From Haplomitrium mnioides (Eukaryota > Marchantiophyta > Haplomitriopsida > Calobryales), in assembly GCA_049999725.1 (NCBI GenBank), contig JBNGIS010009038.1:1-33131 (forward strand): a DNA stretch of 33,131 nt. Direction: 5' to 3'. Shown one piece after another: positions 1-8,910 of this stretch; the stretch's first letter is position 1, and every line of letters starts with the position of its first letter. The notes under the pieces were generated by a model, which was not told where the DNA came from, ran no database searches, and saw only the letters and a program-made list of their open reading frames with translations. The translations under genes were made by a program, and so were the position numbers.

Positions 1-611
1 TTAGTGAGTGGTTGGAAGTATTTTTGTGTGTGATTTGTGGAGGAAAAGGGTTGTCAGACCTAGAGTGGAGAGCGGTCCATCTCTGAACTGATAGAGTGCA
101 GTTTCAGAACTCTCTAGAGAATCTGGAAAGTCGATAAAAGTGGATTAAGAGCAGATTTCTATATAGATCTTGCGCGGTTCGATCCTTGGGTGTGCTTTTT
201 GGGGTTGGAGTGCCATTGCTATGCTACGACAAAGACCACCGCTTATTTATTCTCTGCCCTGGATGGATCTAGTTCAGGGCACTTCTATCGACATAATTGA
301 CCTGGCTCATGGGCAAGATGTCCATCAACACACATAGAAATAGATAGGGGCTAGCCTTGGCCCTCAACACCTAGATTATTTTTACCACAAAAATATATCT
401 TTTCTTTTTCTTCTTCTTCTCTGAAAAAGAAATCAACTTCCTCATCACCTAGCCTTCTCTCCTTTCCAATTGCATCCCAAAATTTCCTCACAAGTACTTA
501 TTTACATATTTTTACACTTTACACTCATTATACACAAAACTGAAGCTTTACTACTTCCCTCTCACTCCACTGCTCAGAAGAGACCTCCTTCAAGTTGTTT
601 CTGACCTTTTG
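1..611. other. Unassigned sequence left of element A
   Basis: No gene is recognisable here. The full-length sister element B has gag, zinc knuckles and most of protease before the point where A becomes alignable (about 612), but nothing in 1-611 resembles that sequence, so A lost or exchanged its 5' half. Visible local structure is a 25-nt pure pyrimidine run (398-422), a 7-bp inverted repeat TGCCCTG/CAGGGCA (255-261 and 275-281), and an AT-rich stretch at about 370-400. It may be a piece of another repeat or old flanking DNA. Confidence 0.5.
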
Positions 612-1902
612 TCAGGAACTATGCTCTCACAGGGAGAGACCACCGAGGACAAAGAATATGACACGGAATGGTCGGTGGAAGAGGAGTCAGAAAACGATGA
701 CACTTACTGGTTGAGACTGGTGAGTGACATGACAGAGGCCGATTTTTTGGGCAGTGCCGAAGCCAAGGTCAACCAATTGGAGACCTCTGTCTTTGGAGTT
801 TGGGATACAACGAGAGCTGGAGTAGAGGTGCCAATCCTCAACCCAGGACCTGACCTAAAAGGGGAGTAAGAGGCATCCACTTCCAGCCTTAGACCTGAGA
901 TAAAAGGGGAGTTGATTGCAGCTATCACCTCAGGGGAGGATGATCACCAAATGAGGACAAGAGAGCGTGACAAGAAGCTTGTTGTAGGTGGCCAATGGCT
1001 CGTCCACTTGGAGTCAGGCTGTGACTCCACGAACAGAAACAAGGTGGAGGTCATCAGAGCGAAGCAGTACCGGGAGATAACGGTCCCCAACAAGAGGACA
1101 TTCCAATTTGGGTTCGCCTTGAACAGAGGGGCTGAGAGAGCCTTCATGCAGACCCTAAGGAATTTCAATGATGTATTTGCATGGAGCCATACCGACCTGA
1201 AAGGCGTGCCCAAAGAGCTAGGGGAGCATAGAATTGACTTGGAGGACAATGCTACCCCCGTGAGGCAGCGGCAGTACCAGATGAACCCACGCTTCTCTCT
1301 ATTGGTGAAGGAGGAGGTGGATAAGCTCCTAGAGGCAGGATTCATATACCCTATCCTGAACAATGAGTGGGTGTCTCCTCTGGTGGTGGTGCTGAAGAAG
1401 GTGGGCTTGGACGGGAAGCCGAACATCCGAGTTTGCCAAGACTACCGCAAGCTGAATGCGGCAGCCAAGAAGGACCACTACCCCATGCCTTTTATTGATG
1501 GTGTGCTGGACCTGGTGGCGAGCCAAGAAGTTTACAGTTTCATGGATGGTTACTTTGGTTACAACTAGGTGTGGATAATGGAGGAGGACTAACTAAAAAC
1601 CGCCTTCACAACGGAGTGGAGAGTGTTCGCCTTTCGACGAATGCCATTTGGTCTCTGCAACGCGCCATGTACATTCCAAAGACTAATGATGAACATGTTC
1701 CGTGACTACCTTAAGAAGTTTCTCAAAATTTTCATAGACGACTTCGTGGTGTATGGCAAGATCAAGGATCATGAGGAGCATGTGTGGCTCACATTTCAGT
1801 GATGCAGAGAAACAAGACTGCGGCTACACCCGGGAAAAATGTTTCTTTGCAGTGAAGGAAGGGATTCTGCTGGAGCATAGGGTCTCCAGCTAGGGGATTG
1901 CC
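609..1902 (+). pseudogene. Element A: protease-RT linker and reverse transcriptase (broken)
   Basis: The linker (609-869) is very acidic and ends in a PPT-like stretch followed by TAA (867-869). The same frame then runs to 1568 and, through stops, to about 1843. RT motifs are clear: a VSPLVVV block near 1371, a DYRKLNAAAKKDHYP block near 1440, an FGLCN block near 1648, and the catalytic FIDD box with its two Asp at 1737-1742. Breaks: TAG 1566-1568, TAA 1590-1592, TGA 1800-1802, then an extra A in the A-run at about 1845 compared with B, which shifts the frame; another TAG lies near 1891. It cannot yield a full RT. A has a run of about seven codons (near 1400-1425) that is deleted in B, so A preserves the better version of that segment. 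Confidence 0.88.
857..912 (+). repeat. Element A: two internal PPT-like copies
   Basis: The core AAAAGGGGAGT occurs at 857-867 and again at 902-912, 45 nt apart, inside the linker upstream of RT. It is nearly identical to the true PPT of the family (4082 in A, 27198 in B). In the protein frame it reads as (D/E)LKGE-type motifs. B has the same pair at 23989 and 24035. Confidence 0.75.
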
Positions 1903-2535
1903 GTGGACCAGGAGAAGGTGGCAATATGGCTGGGGGTGGCGTTTCCAACGTGCTTGGTGGAGGTACAGGAATTCCTGGGCTGTGTGGGCTACTACAAGAT
2001 GTTCATCCCAAAATTTGACCTAGTAGCCTACCACCTAACAGAGATGGTGAAGAGGGGCAGTGACTTTGAGACAACAAAGCCCAGGAAATCAAGCTTTATT
2101 GAGCTCAAGAGGCAATTGGCCAACGCGCCTATCCTAGCGCCTCCAAACTAGACCAAGGAGTTCCGAGTGATGGGGGATGTTTCGGGCTTCTGTGTGAGGG
2201 CAGTGTTGAGCCAGCTCGATGAGGAGGGCAGGGACCACCCAATCTACTTTGCCAGCAGACTCCTCTCAACGGCAGAGAAGAATTACTCACCCATCGACCG
2301 TAAGGCCCTGGGGATAATCTACTCCCTGAAGAGGTTCCGGCACTACCTGCTGCATTACAAGGTGGTGTTTCACACAGATCATGATGCCCTCAAATACATG
2401 GTCAACAAGCCAGACCTAACAGGGAGAGTGGCGAGGTGGATGTTGCTGCTCCAAGAGTTTGACTTCAAGGTGCGAATCAAGCCGAGGAAGAGACACCAAA
2501 ATGTCGACTTCTTCTCAAGGATGGAGGGGCAGTCG
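1903..2535 (+). pseudogene. Element A: RT connection and RNase H (broken)
   Basis: The reading frame resumes at 1903 after the frameshift and holds the RT thumb/connection block (GCVGYY, FIPKF) and the RNase H domain. TAG at 2149-2151 interrupts it just before RNase H. The RNase H shows the first Asp in a GDVSGF block (about 2176) and the third acidic site in HTDHDALKY (about 2380). The catalytic Glu, which B keeps as CEAMG, is Lys in A (AAG, 2302-2304). The domain ends with the tether that in this family carries a DFFSR box (about 2506). So beyond its stop, this RNase H lacks a metal-binding residue and should be inactive. Confidence 0.85.
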
Positions 2536-3844
2536 AGTGCAAAGAGAGTGGGGGACAACTTCTCTAATGAAGACTTGTTCCATGTCCAAGAGGGGAGACC
2601 CACAGAATATGAGGACATCATTGAGTTCCTCTTGACGGCGAAGATTCCCCCATGGCACAACCCAAAGCAAGCAACAGTGTTTCTCAGAAAGGTGAGGCCC
2701 TTTCTCATGATCAAAGGAATGCTGCATAAGCAGGGTATGGACGGGCAGATACGTAGGTGTTTGGAGAAAGACCAGTCCACGGTGGTCATGCGAGCAATGC
2801 ACGAGGAAGAGGCCGATGGTCATTTTGCAGCAAAAACCACCATACGGAAGATCGTGGATGCTAAGTATTGGTGGCCCACCCTACATAGGGATGTGCACTT
2901 CTTTGTAAAGAGGTGTGACGCCTGTCAACGGACCGGGAAACCAACAGCAACGTGCCACCATCCTCTGGTTCCGATCATCCCCTTGGCCCTATTTGAGAAG
3001 TGGGGAATTGATTTCATCGGGCCCATCACTCCATCCACGAGGCGCGAAAACATGTACATTCTGCTTTTGACTGACTACGCTACCAAGTGGGTGGAGGCAA
3101 GGGCAACTAAGAAAGATGACGCGTCAACGGTAGCTCGGTTCCTCTACGAATAGATCTTCACCTGATTCGGGGTGCCGTTGGAGTTGGTAAGTGACCAAGG
3201 TACACATTTTGTCAATCAGGTCATTTGTGATAGAAGTACTTGGTCAAGCACTGAAAAACCACAGCCTACCACCCTAAGGCTAACGGGTTAACGGAGAGGG
3301 CCAACAGAATTATGGGCAAGATCTTGAACAAGACAATGGCGGCCAACAAGGTGGACTGGGACCTGAAGCTGCTAACTACCACCCATGCCTATAATCTGGC
3401 CTACAAGACCACCACGGGCCACTGCCCTTATTTCTTGGTCTTTGGACAGCACTCGCTGGTCCTGATGGAGTTTGAAGTCCCCACACCTTGGGTGGTAGTT
3501 GAGGAGAGAATGGCAGAGGGCCTGAGTCAAACGGAAATGGTGCACCAGTTGGAGGCCTTAGAAGAGAGTAGGGTAAGGGCACACGAGAGGCTGGTACATC
3601 AGCAGCAGCTGACCAAGAGGTAGCACAACAAGAAGCTGAGACTAGTCGACTTCAAATGAGGGGCTCTAGTGCTGCTCTACGACAATAGCTTTATGCACTT
3701 CCACGGGAAGCTGCATACCCTATGGATGGGGCCCTATCTGGTGAGAGTGCTTCACGACAATAGGTCAGTGGAGTTGAGCACAATGATAGGGGCACACCTT
3801 TCCAACTGGGTCCACTACGACCGACTCAAGCGGTATTACCACTA
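2536..3844 (+). pseudogene. Element A: integrase (broken)
   Basis: In frame with RNase H as far as TAG 3151-3153. The N-terminal HHCC zinc finger is intact (HEEEADGH near 2800, CDACQ near 2920). The catalytic core shows its first Asp in GIDFIGP (about 3008), its second in SDQGTHF (about 3191-3211) and its Glu in LTERAN (about 3290). Breaks: TAG 3151-3153, a TGA at about 3163, then a deletion of several bases near 3230 relative to B. The frame resumes at 3312 and runs to TAG 3621-3623 and on to a GPY-type module (WMGPYLVRV, about 3724), ending with TAG near 3844. No chromodomain follows. Confidence 0.87.
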
Positions 3845-4081
3845 GGAGGACTAAGGTGGACGGTGATGCCGTGTACAATAGGCGTGGAGATTTTTTGTAC
3901 ATTTGTTTGTTTAGCATTGCGTAGTGAGTTGTGTTTGTTCATGTCAGTGTGTTGTGTGAGTGGTGCGTGGGTGGTGACCAGGTCGACTAAGGGCACCCAA
4001 CAAGGAAGATCAGAGCGGCGGCCACGAAGGAGGCCAAGGAGGTCAGAAGGAGGAAGGTGTTTGCGGGGTTGCTGCACAATT
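3845..4081 (+). other. Element A: 3' untranslated segment
   Basis: A GT-rich segment between the integrase end and the PPT, aligned with 26970-27197 of element B. It includes a conserved GTGTTGTGTGAGTGGTGCG stretch and, near 4050, a short CAGAAGGAGGAAGG block shared with B. No coding potential is shared with B. Confidence 0.7.
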
Positions 4082-4094
4082 AAAAGGGGAGATA
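4082..4094 (+). promoter_or_regulatory. Polypurine tract of element A
   Basis: AAAAGGGGAGATA immediately precedes the LTR start TGTCGG at 4095. The same tract sits just before the LTR in B (27198-27210) and, on the minus strand, in C (7004-7019). By family knowledge it primes plus-strand DNA synthesis. Confidence 0.85.
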
Positions 4095-5699
4095 TGTCGG
4101 ACGGATGTGTTTGCGTTTTCTTTTTTTTTGTGATTACTGAGCTTCTAGCCTTGTAAATTCTTTCAAGTTTGCATCAGTCATTTGTATCCCTTTGTATTTT
4201 ATTGTTTATAGCTGTTATGCCAATCTTGCATCTTTCTCCTCTCCCTACTTTCCCTTCTCTCCCTTTCTTTTGTGCTTTCCCCTGTGAATGTCATGAATCC
4301 TGCAATGCAAAGGGGAGCCCTATGGAATCCAGAGGAGTCAAGTAAGAAGGCTAGCAGGAGGATCAAAGGAACTTGCAACAATTCGAGACAGGGGCAGAGC
4401 TGACAAGGGTGAGCAAGAGGAAATCAAGGAGAGTTGACATGGAGATCAAAAGAATGGAGCAGCAGAACGATTCAAGGAGAGGAGGGTAGAGATCAAGGGA
4501 GCCAGCCACAATCGTGGAGGGATTCATGGAGAAAGGAGACAGCCACAATCGTGGAGGAACTCATGGAGAAAGGAGCCAACAACAATCGAGGAGCAATTCA
4601 CGAGAAGAGTTACGGGAGATGAAGGCGAGGGGGAGGACAATCAAATTCATGTAAAGGGCCATCACGTGAGTGGATCGGAAGCGAAAACGTTGCGGAGACT
4701 TGCCAGCGACAACGAATGACAAACAAGGAGCATGCGGCGGGTGAAGACAGGTAAAGAGAATGTAGTAGGATCCATTCGGAGGATGAGGCCCCGCGATGGA
4801 TTGCCCAAGCGAGAAGGGAAGGAGCGCTTCATAATCGGAAGCCATCGGATCCAGTTGGACCAGAGGAGGGCAATCGAGGCAAAGAATCAACATGAAAGAA
4901 GAGACCCGAGGAGTCCGAGGGGAGCTGCAAAAACGTGGCAGCCCTTGCACACTTCACGGAATCCGTCGGGCGATGTGGCAGCTCCTGGGGGTTTGAAAGG
5001 TTCGACGAGATCGCGCCACCCTAAGTTGGGAACTCGGTTAAGCGAGTTCCGATCCGTCTTACGACATGGGGGGACTGCTTAACAGGGATCCGCTAAGAGG
5101 GGTCCGACGGGTACGAAGTAAAGGTGAAACGGGGATAAGCGAAGCAGCAACCGATGTAGAGGTGACTTGTCACCATTTATGCAGCATGGAGGATTTCTTA
5201 AGGCAACTGCGAGGCTAAGCAAGAAGGGCGAAGCAGCAATTCATCTTAGTTTTGGATCTTGAAGAAGTCCATGGGTCGCTGCGGAAACGTGGCAGCCTCG
5301 GCGCACTTCACGGATTTGGGGACACGTGGCACTCCCAAGGAGTCCGCGGATCCTTAGCAGAAAATTGGGGAGCCCAAGTTAAGAGGGATACGATTAGCCT
5401 CCCTAAGTGGGGAGCCCTAGTTAAATGGGTTCCGATCGGCCACCCTACGTGAGGAGCCCACTTAATGGGCATCCGACGGAAAGCCCAACCGGAGACCAAG
5501 GAAAGAGAATCGAAACGGCAATTTATCACGGACCTGACGAGACGAAGAGCGGGGGGTGTTGAAAAGGTGATCAAGCGCTGATCCGATGAAGTGAGTGGGA
5601 AAAGTTCAACAGAGTAAGATCTGAAAGTTCGACGGGAGTCTATGGCGTGCATTGTTCTTATCACAAAGGGGCTCCGGAACGGTGATATATCGAAGGTCT

Positions 5700-6010
5700 G
5701 GCCAGACCAAGATCAAGGAACGGAAAAAAGGTGATGAATCACGAGTCTGACCATACGAAGAGCAAGAGGTGCCGAAAAGGTGATCAAGCGACGATCCGGC
5801 CAGAAGAAGAAGTAGGAGCGTCGAAAAGGCGACTTATTGTGGGTCTGACTGAAGGAGAACCGAGGGATGTGAAAGGGCAATCTATCGCCGTTCCGGCCAG
5901 AGGAAGATCAAGAGGGCAAAAAGGTGATTCATCGACAATATGGCCAGAGAAAGATCAAGGAATGGCAAAAAGGCAATGAAGGGACGATCCGGCCAAGAGA
6001 AGAAGCAAGG
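5700..6010 (+). repeat. Degenerate tandem repeat of about 50 bp in the LTR of A
   Basis: Units share a GAAAAGGTGA core, an ACGATCCGGCCAGA-like middle and an AGGAAGATCAAG end, each unit about 45-55 bp with many substitutions. The corresponding positions of both B LTRs carry the same repeat family (15440-15905, 28490-28925), so the array predates the split of A and B. Confidence 0.7.
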
Positions 6011-6387
6011 GACCAGTAGCCGAAAGGTCGACCTATCATAGTTCTGGAAATGGCGAGGATGAAAGTTCGATGCGGCGATGCTGAAGGTTCGAGGGGGATC
6101 AAAGGAGAGCCCGCCATAGTTCTTATATCAAGCGGAGGGAAAAGTTGAGCGAAGGGAGCCTTAGTTCTTATTGCGAGCAGGTATCGAAACGGCGATAATA
6201 GGTACCGTTCTTTCTCGGTGAGGGAACTGTTTTGCGGATGACGTGGCATCCGCGGAAGAGAGGAGGAGTCAGCGCGGATCAACCGCAAAATCCGGTCAAG
6301 GCGACGGTCCGCCTACCCCTTTGCGGGGCGGCGTCGGACGGCGCGGTTGTGGATGACGTGGCGGATAGGACACGTGGCAACTTGTGG

Positions 6388-6557
6388 GGTTCCGAGAGCG
6401 ACAACAAGGTTCTGAAAAGCAACAACAAGGTTCCGAAGAGCAACGGCAGGGTTCCGAGGTGGTTTGCGGACACGTGGCGACCAGTGAGGTTCTACGAGCG
6501 ATGACAAGGTTCTGAAGAGCGACGGCGAGGTTCCGAAGAGCAACGGCGGGGTTTCGA
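6388..6557 (+). repeat. 21-bp tandem repeat at the A/C junction
   Basis: Units of the form AAGGTTCCGAAGAGCAACGGC (21 bp, with C/T, A/G variants) recur about seven times, interrupted once by a CACGTGGC-containing piece. The array runs right up to the point where A's LTR ends and C begins. I do not see this 21-bp unit in the B LTRs. Confidence 0.7.
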
Positions 6558-6558
6558 G

Positions 6559-7003
6559 CTCCACCAACGTGGGGATACTCATGACATACCCACTTGACAG
6601 ATCCTATAAGGCACAAATGGGTCCAATGGAAGAGTCCCCATGACAGAAAAGAACTGAACAAAGGAAAACCAAAGGACAAATTCGACTCCTAAGAAAACAA
6701 CACAAAGGGAAAAAATACAAGGTAGGGGCAGGGTGGCTCACATGGCCCTGCTTCCAATCCAGTTTTCCATGCCATCCCTTCTTGATGGCATTTCCGAGGT
6801 CACTATCTCCTTGCGCCAAATTGGGCCCGCCTTTCAATGGAACCAAACAAACCTCCTTTCTCGGGCTTCGGATAACTCCTTAACCTGTTTTTATTCTCTT
6901 TCACCTCTTTGTGCACCAGGTTGATCAGTCCTGTGCTCAAAGTGTTGTGCTAGCCTAAGTTAAACACAAAAATTTGAAAAAACCTGAAAACACACGGCCG
7001 ACA
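6559..7003 (-). mobile_element. Element C: remnant of the 3' LTR
   Basis: On the minus strand it begins TGTCGGCCGTG at 7003, directly after the PPT, and matches the first 444 bp of the 5' LTR (12120 to about 11677), with shared blocks such as CAAAGTGTTGTGCTAGCC near 6936 and 12054 on the plus strand. Similarity stops at CCACCAACGTGGGG (6560 here, 11679 there). The remaining 2.7 kb of this LTR is missing and A's LTR follows instead. Confidence 0.85.
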
Positions 7004-7019
7004 TAACTCCCCTTTTAAC
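7004..7019 (-). promoter_or_regulatory. Polypurine tract of element C
   Basis: On the minus strand it reads GTTAAAAGGGGAGTTA, immediately before the LTR start TGTCGG. It is the same tract as in A and B. Confidence 0.85.
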
Positions 7020-7360
7020 TATGAGCGCCCTCACAAACACTTACAGTCCAGCCTCTTTTTTGCCCTTGATTCCCCATGTTCCCCCAACAAAACCATGCTA
7101 TGGGATTCACACAAAAAATTATAAAACATGAAAAACCACAATGCACATTGTTATACAAAATTTCCTACCCTACAGAGCTAAGAACCCTTTGTCTTGGATT
7201 CCACACATATGACGCATTTACACACGCTGGTTCAGGCTGGATTCCTGACCAGATCAGCAGTATGCAAGGCTGCCTTGCCCTCTTCCACCTCAGACCACTC
7301 TGATGGTCTACCTTGCTCTTACTGAGGTAACAAACACATAAACCTCTTAATGTTATTGGA
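7020..7360 (-). other. Element C: untranslated segment between gag and PPT
   Basis: About 340 bp with no conserved coding frame. It separates the end of the acidic gag tail from the PPT. I see nothing else in it. Confidence 0.5.
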
Positions 7361-8712
7361 TCAAAATACGAAAACCCAAAATTCACACACATAGGATTGG
7401 GGAACAAAACAAATTTGTACACTGGACTTGGATGGTTGGCTGTTGTCCATTGACTTCTCCTTTGATGATGGCAGCTCTTTTGCTAGGTACACGCTCGGAT
7501 CAGCTCCCTCTTCTTCTGGTTGGAGTTGAGCATCGGCCTCCTCTGGTTGCTGAACTACAGGGCTGCACACATGAAGGTCTGGACTGTAGCACTCCCCTTT
7601 TAAGGACAGGTCTTGGGCTGCCCCCTTGGAGTCCTCCTCTTCAGCTTGTGGGTGCACTTTAGTCTCGACATGTCGCTGGTCTTCACATTGGCCATCGTGC
7701 AAGCTGTCGGTGGAGCACTCCCTTTTTAAGGCTTGCTCTTGATCTGCCCCACCTTGGTCCTCTGCTGCAAGCCTGCATTCATCGAAAAGTGAAAGGGCAA
7801 CTTCCCAACCCCCTTTTAAGACCAGCTCCGGGTCTGTCCCAACCGGGTCTTCTGGTTCAGGCCTGCACTCACTTGAAAGGGTAAGTTTCCACACCCCTTT
7901 TAAGACCGATTCAAGGCTAGACCAGCAACAATCCTCCTTGAATTCTTCGTTTATAGGGTGGGCCTCTCCCTCCCATGTGCCCTTTGTTGTTGTAGGGCAA
8001 CTTGCCTTCTCCTCCAAGTCTTCATTTGCACAAACCAGCTCTGAGGTAGAGTTTGTAACCTCTACCTCATTGCTGAATTTCAGATCTGAATTCAACTGAG
8101 TTGAACTAGTATGCTTGCTGAATTCTGACCTGCAATCTGCACTTGTTAGGACCGTTGGATCAGCTTGATCTCGTGCTGGTCCTTTTGCCACATATGTCTA
8201 GTACCCATTGAATTGGTCCTCTCCTTCATTTGACTCTTCACATCTCCGGTTATTCCTTTGATGTTTGCGTTGAGAAGAGTGTTTACCTTTGTTTTCCTTG
8301 GCTGCCTTCATCGTCTTGGATGTTGATGACCCTCTCTCCTCATAGGTCTCACATCTCTGGGCCTCTAGAATTGCCTCCTAGAAACACGTGGGCTTGGCCA
8401 CCTCCATCCATGCTCTCTCTTTCCTCCTCAATGTTGCCATCCATGTGACCAACATCTCGTCGGTGGGCTGTCAAAGGAGTTGGAAAACCAACTCATTGAA
8501 TCTATCCAGAAAGGTAATCACTGACTCACCCCTCTTTTTTCTGATCTGTTCCAGTTGGGTGAGAGTGTCACCCTCTTCAAACTCCATAAAAAATTGGCCC
8601 TTGAACTCCTCCCAAGAGTTCTGGACATAGAGAGTGAGAGAGTCATACCAAGTACGTGCTTCCTCTCCTCAAACTCAAGTAAACTAGCGCTGCCTTGAAT
8701 GCCGCTCATTGT
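7361..8712 (-). pseudogene. Element C: broken gag with acidic PPT-encoded tail
   Basis: On the minus strand, a gag capsid-like core: an ARTWYDSL block near 8660, a WEEFKGQF block near 8620, then GESVITFLDRFNEL near 8520 and AWMEVAKPTC near 8395. The last block matches AWMRRSKPTC of element B's gag, so the two are homologous. The frame is broken by a shift near 8665 and by stops near 8487 (TGA), 8379 (TAG) and 8199 (TAG). The last 276 codons (8191-7361) are open and acidic. They contain four LKG/LKR motifs, each encoded by a PPT-like CTTAAAAGGG sequence (plus-strand positions 7591-7604, 7717-7730, 7809-7820, 7894-7904). No zinc knuckle, protease or RT is seen. Confidence 0.78.
7591..7904 (-). 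repeat. Element C: four PPT-like copies inside gag tail
   Basis: Plus-strand CCCCTTTTAAG or CCCTTTTTAAG at 7591-7604, 7717-7730, 7809-7820 and 7894-7904; on the coding strand these are CTTAAAAGGGG. They resemble the real PPT at 7004-7019 and sit in an otherwise diverged protein-coding context, with 80-125 bp between copies. Confidence 0.7.
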
Positions 8713-8878
8713 TGATCTTTTTCCAATACTAGTGCTAAGCTGCTCCTAGAATTCCAGAAATATTTTCCTTGCTCCCTTTAAGAGCTATACCACCGATCAG
8801 CCATGAACTGTGGGAACGAGTGCTCTCCACTCTTCTAACTTGACAAAACTCAGCAAGGTTAATTTTCAAAACTCTTTG

Positions 8879-8896
8879 GTCATGCCATGATTGCCA
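8879..8896 (-). promoter_or_regulatory. Candidate primer-binding site of element C
   Basis: On the minus strand TGGCAATCATGGCATGAC starts 14 nt inside the LTR end (8911). It aligns with TGGCGATCACGGCGGGAC of element B (14 of 18 positions). The TGG start is what pairs with a tRNA CCA end. The tRNA species is not identified. Confidence 0.55.
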
Positions 8897-8910
8897 AAAA
8901 AATATGTCAA

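Larger units (their letters stand above)
612..6558 (+). mobile_element. Element A: truncated Ty3/gypsy LTR retrotransposon
   Basis: A decayed gypsy element of the same family as element B. It aligns with B from about 612 (B 23766) through the end of integrase (3844, B about 26969), then a PPT and the first part of a 3' LTR. The order RT, RNase H, integrase defines Ty3/gypsy; there is no chromodomain after the integrase, only a GPY-type module, which fits a non-chromovirus lineage (Athila/Tat-like). Gag, most of protease and the 5' LTR are missing on the left. The LTR stops at about 6558, where element C begins in the opposite orientation, so neither a right end nor a target duplication can be seen. 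Confidence 0.9.
4095..6558 (+). mobile_element. Element A: 3' LTR, truncated (2.46 kb)
   Basis: Starts TGTCGG right after the PPT and follows the LTR of B: the block TGTGATTACTGAGCTTCTAG (4129 here, 14175 and 27247 in B), a pyrimidine-rich tract (4231-4270), a GAATCCTG/GCAATGCAA block, and GC-rich repeats. Expected length from B is about 4.3 kb, but similarity to the family ends at about 6558. No gene is supported inside it; the open frames on both strands are accidental and not conserved. It holds a roughly 50-bp degenerate tandem repeat (about 5710-6010), a 21-bp tandem repeat (6388-6557) and several ACGTGGC motifs. Confidence 0.85.

Noticed and set aside
170-186. GGTTCGATCC, a perfect tRNA B-box, suggesting a tRNA or SINE
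   Set aside because: No A-box or cloverleaf could be found at a proper distance, and no poly(A) tail follows.
864-987. A 122-nt intron removing the shared stop in A and B (GTRAG ... GTAG)
   Set aside because: The length is the same in both copies, but joining would put RT out of frame.
944-1426. 160-codon minus-strand frame opposite RT of element A
   Set aside because: It is the antisense shadow of the RT coding frame; no motif of its own.
6296-6679. Long minus-strand frames with repeated Pro/Leu/Phe motifs
   Set aside because: They are the reverse translation of the 21-bp tandem repeat and span the A/C junction.
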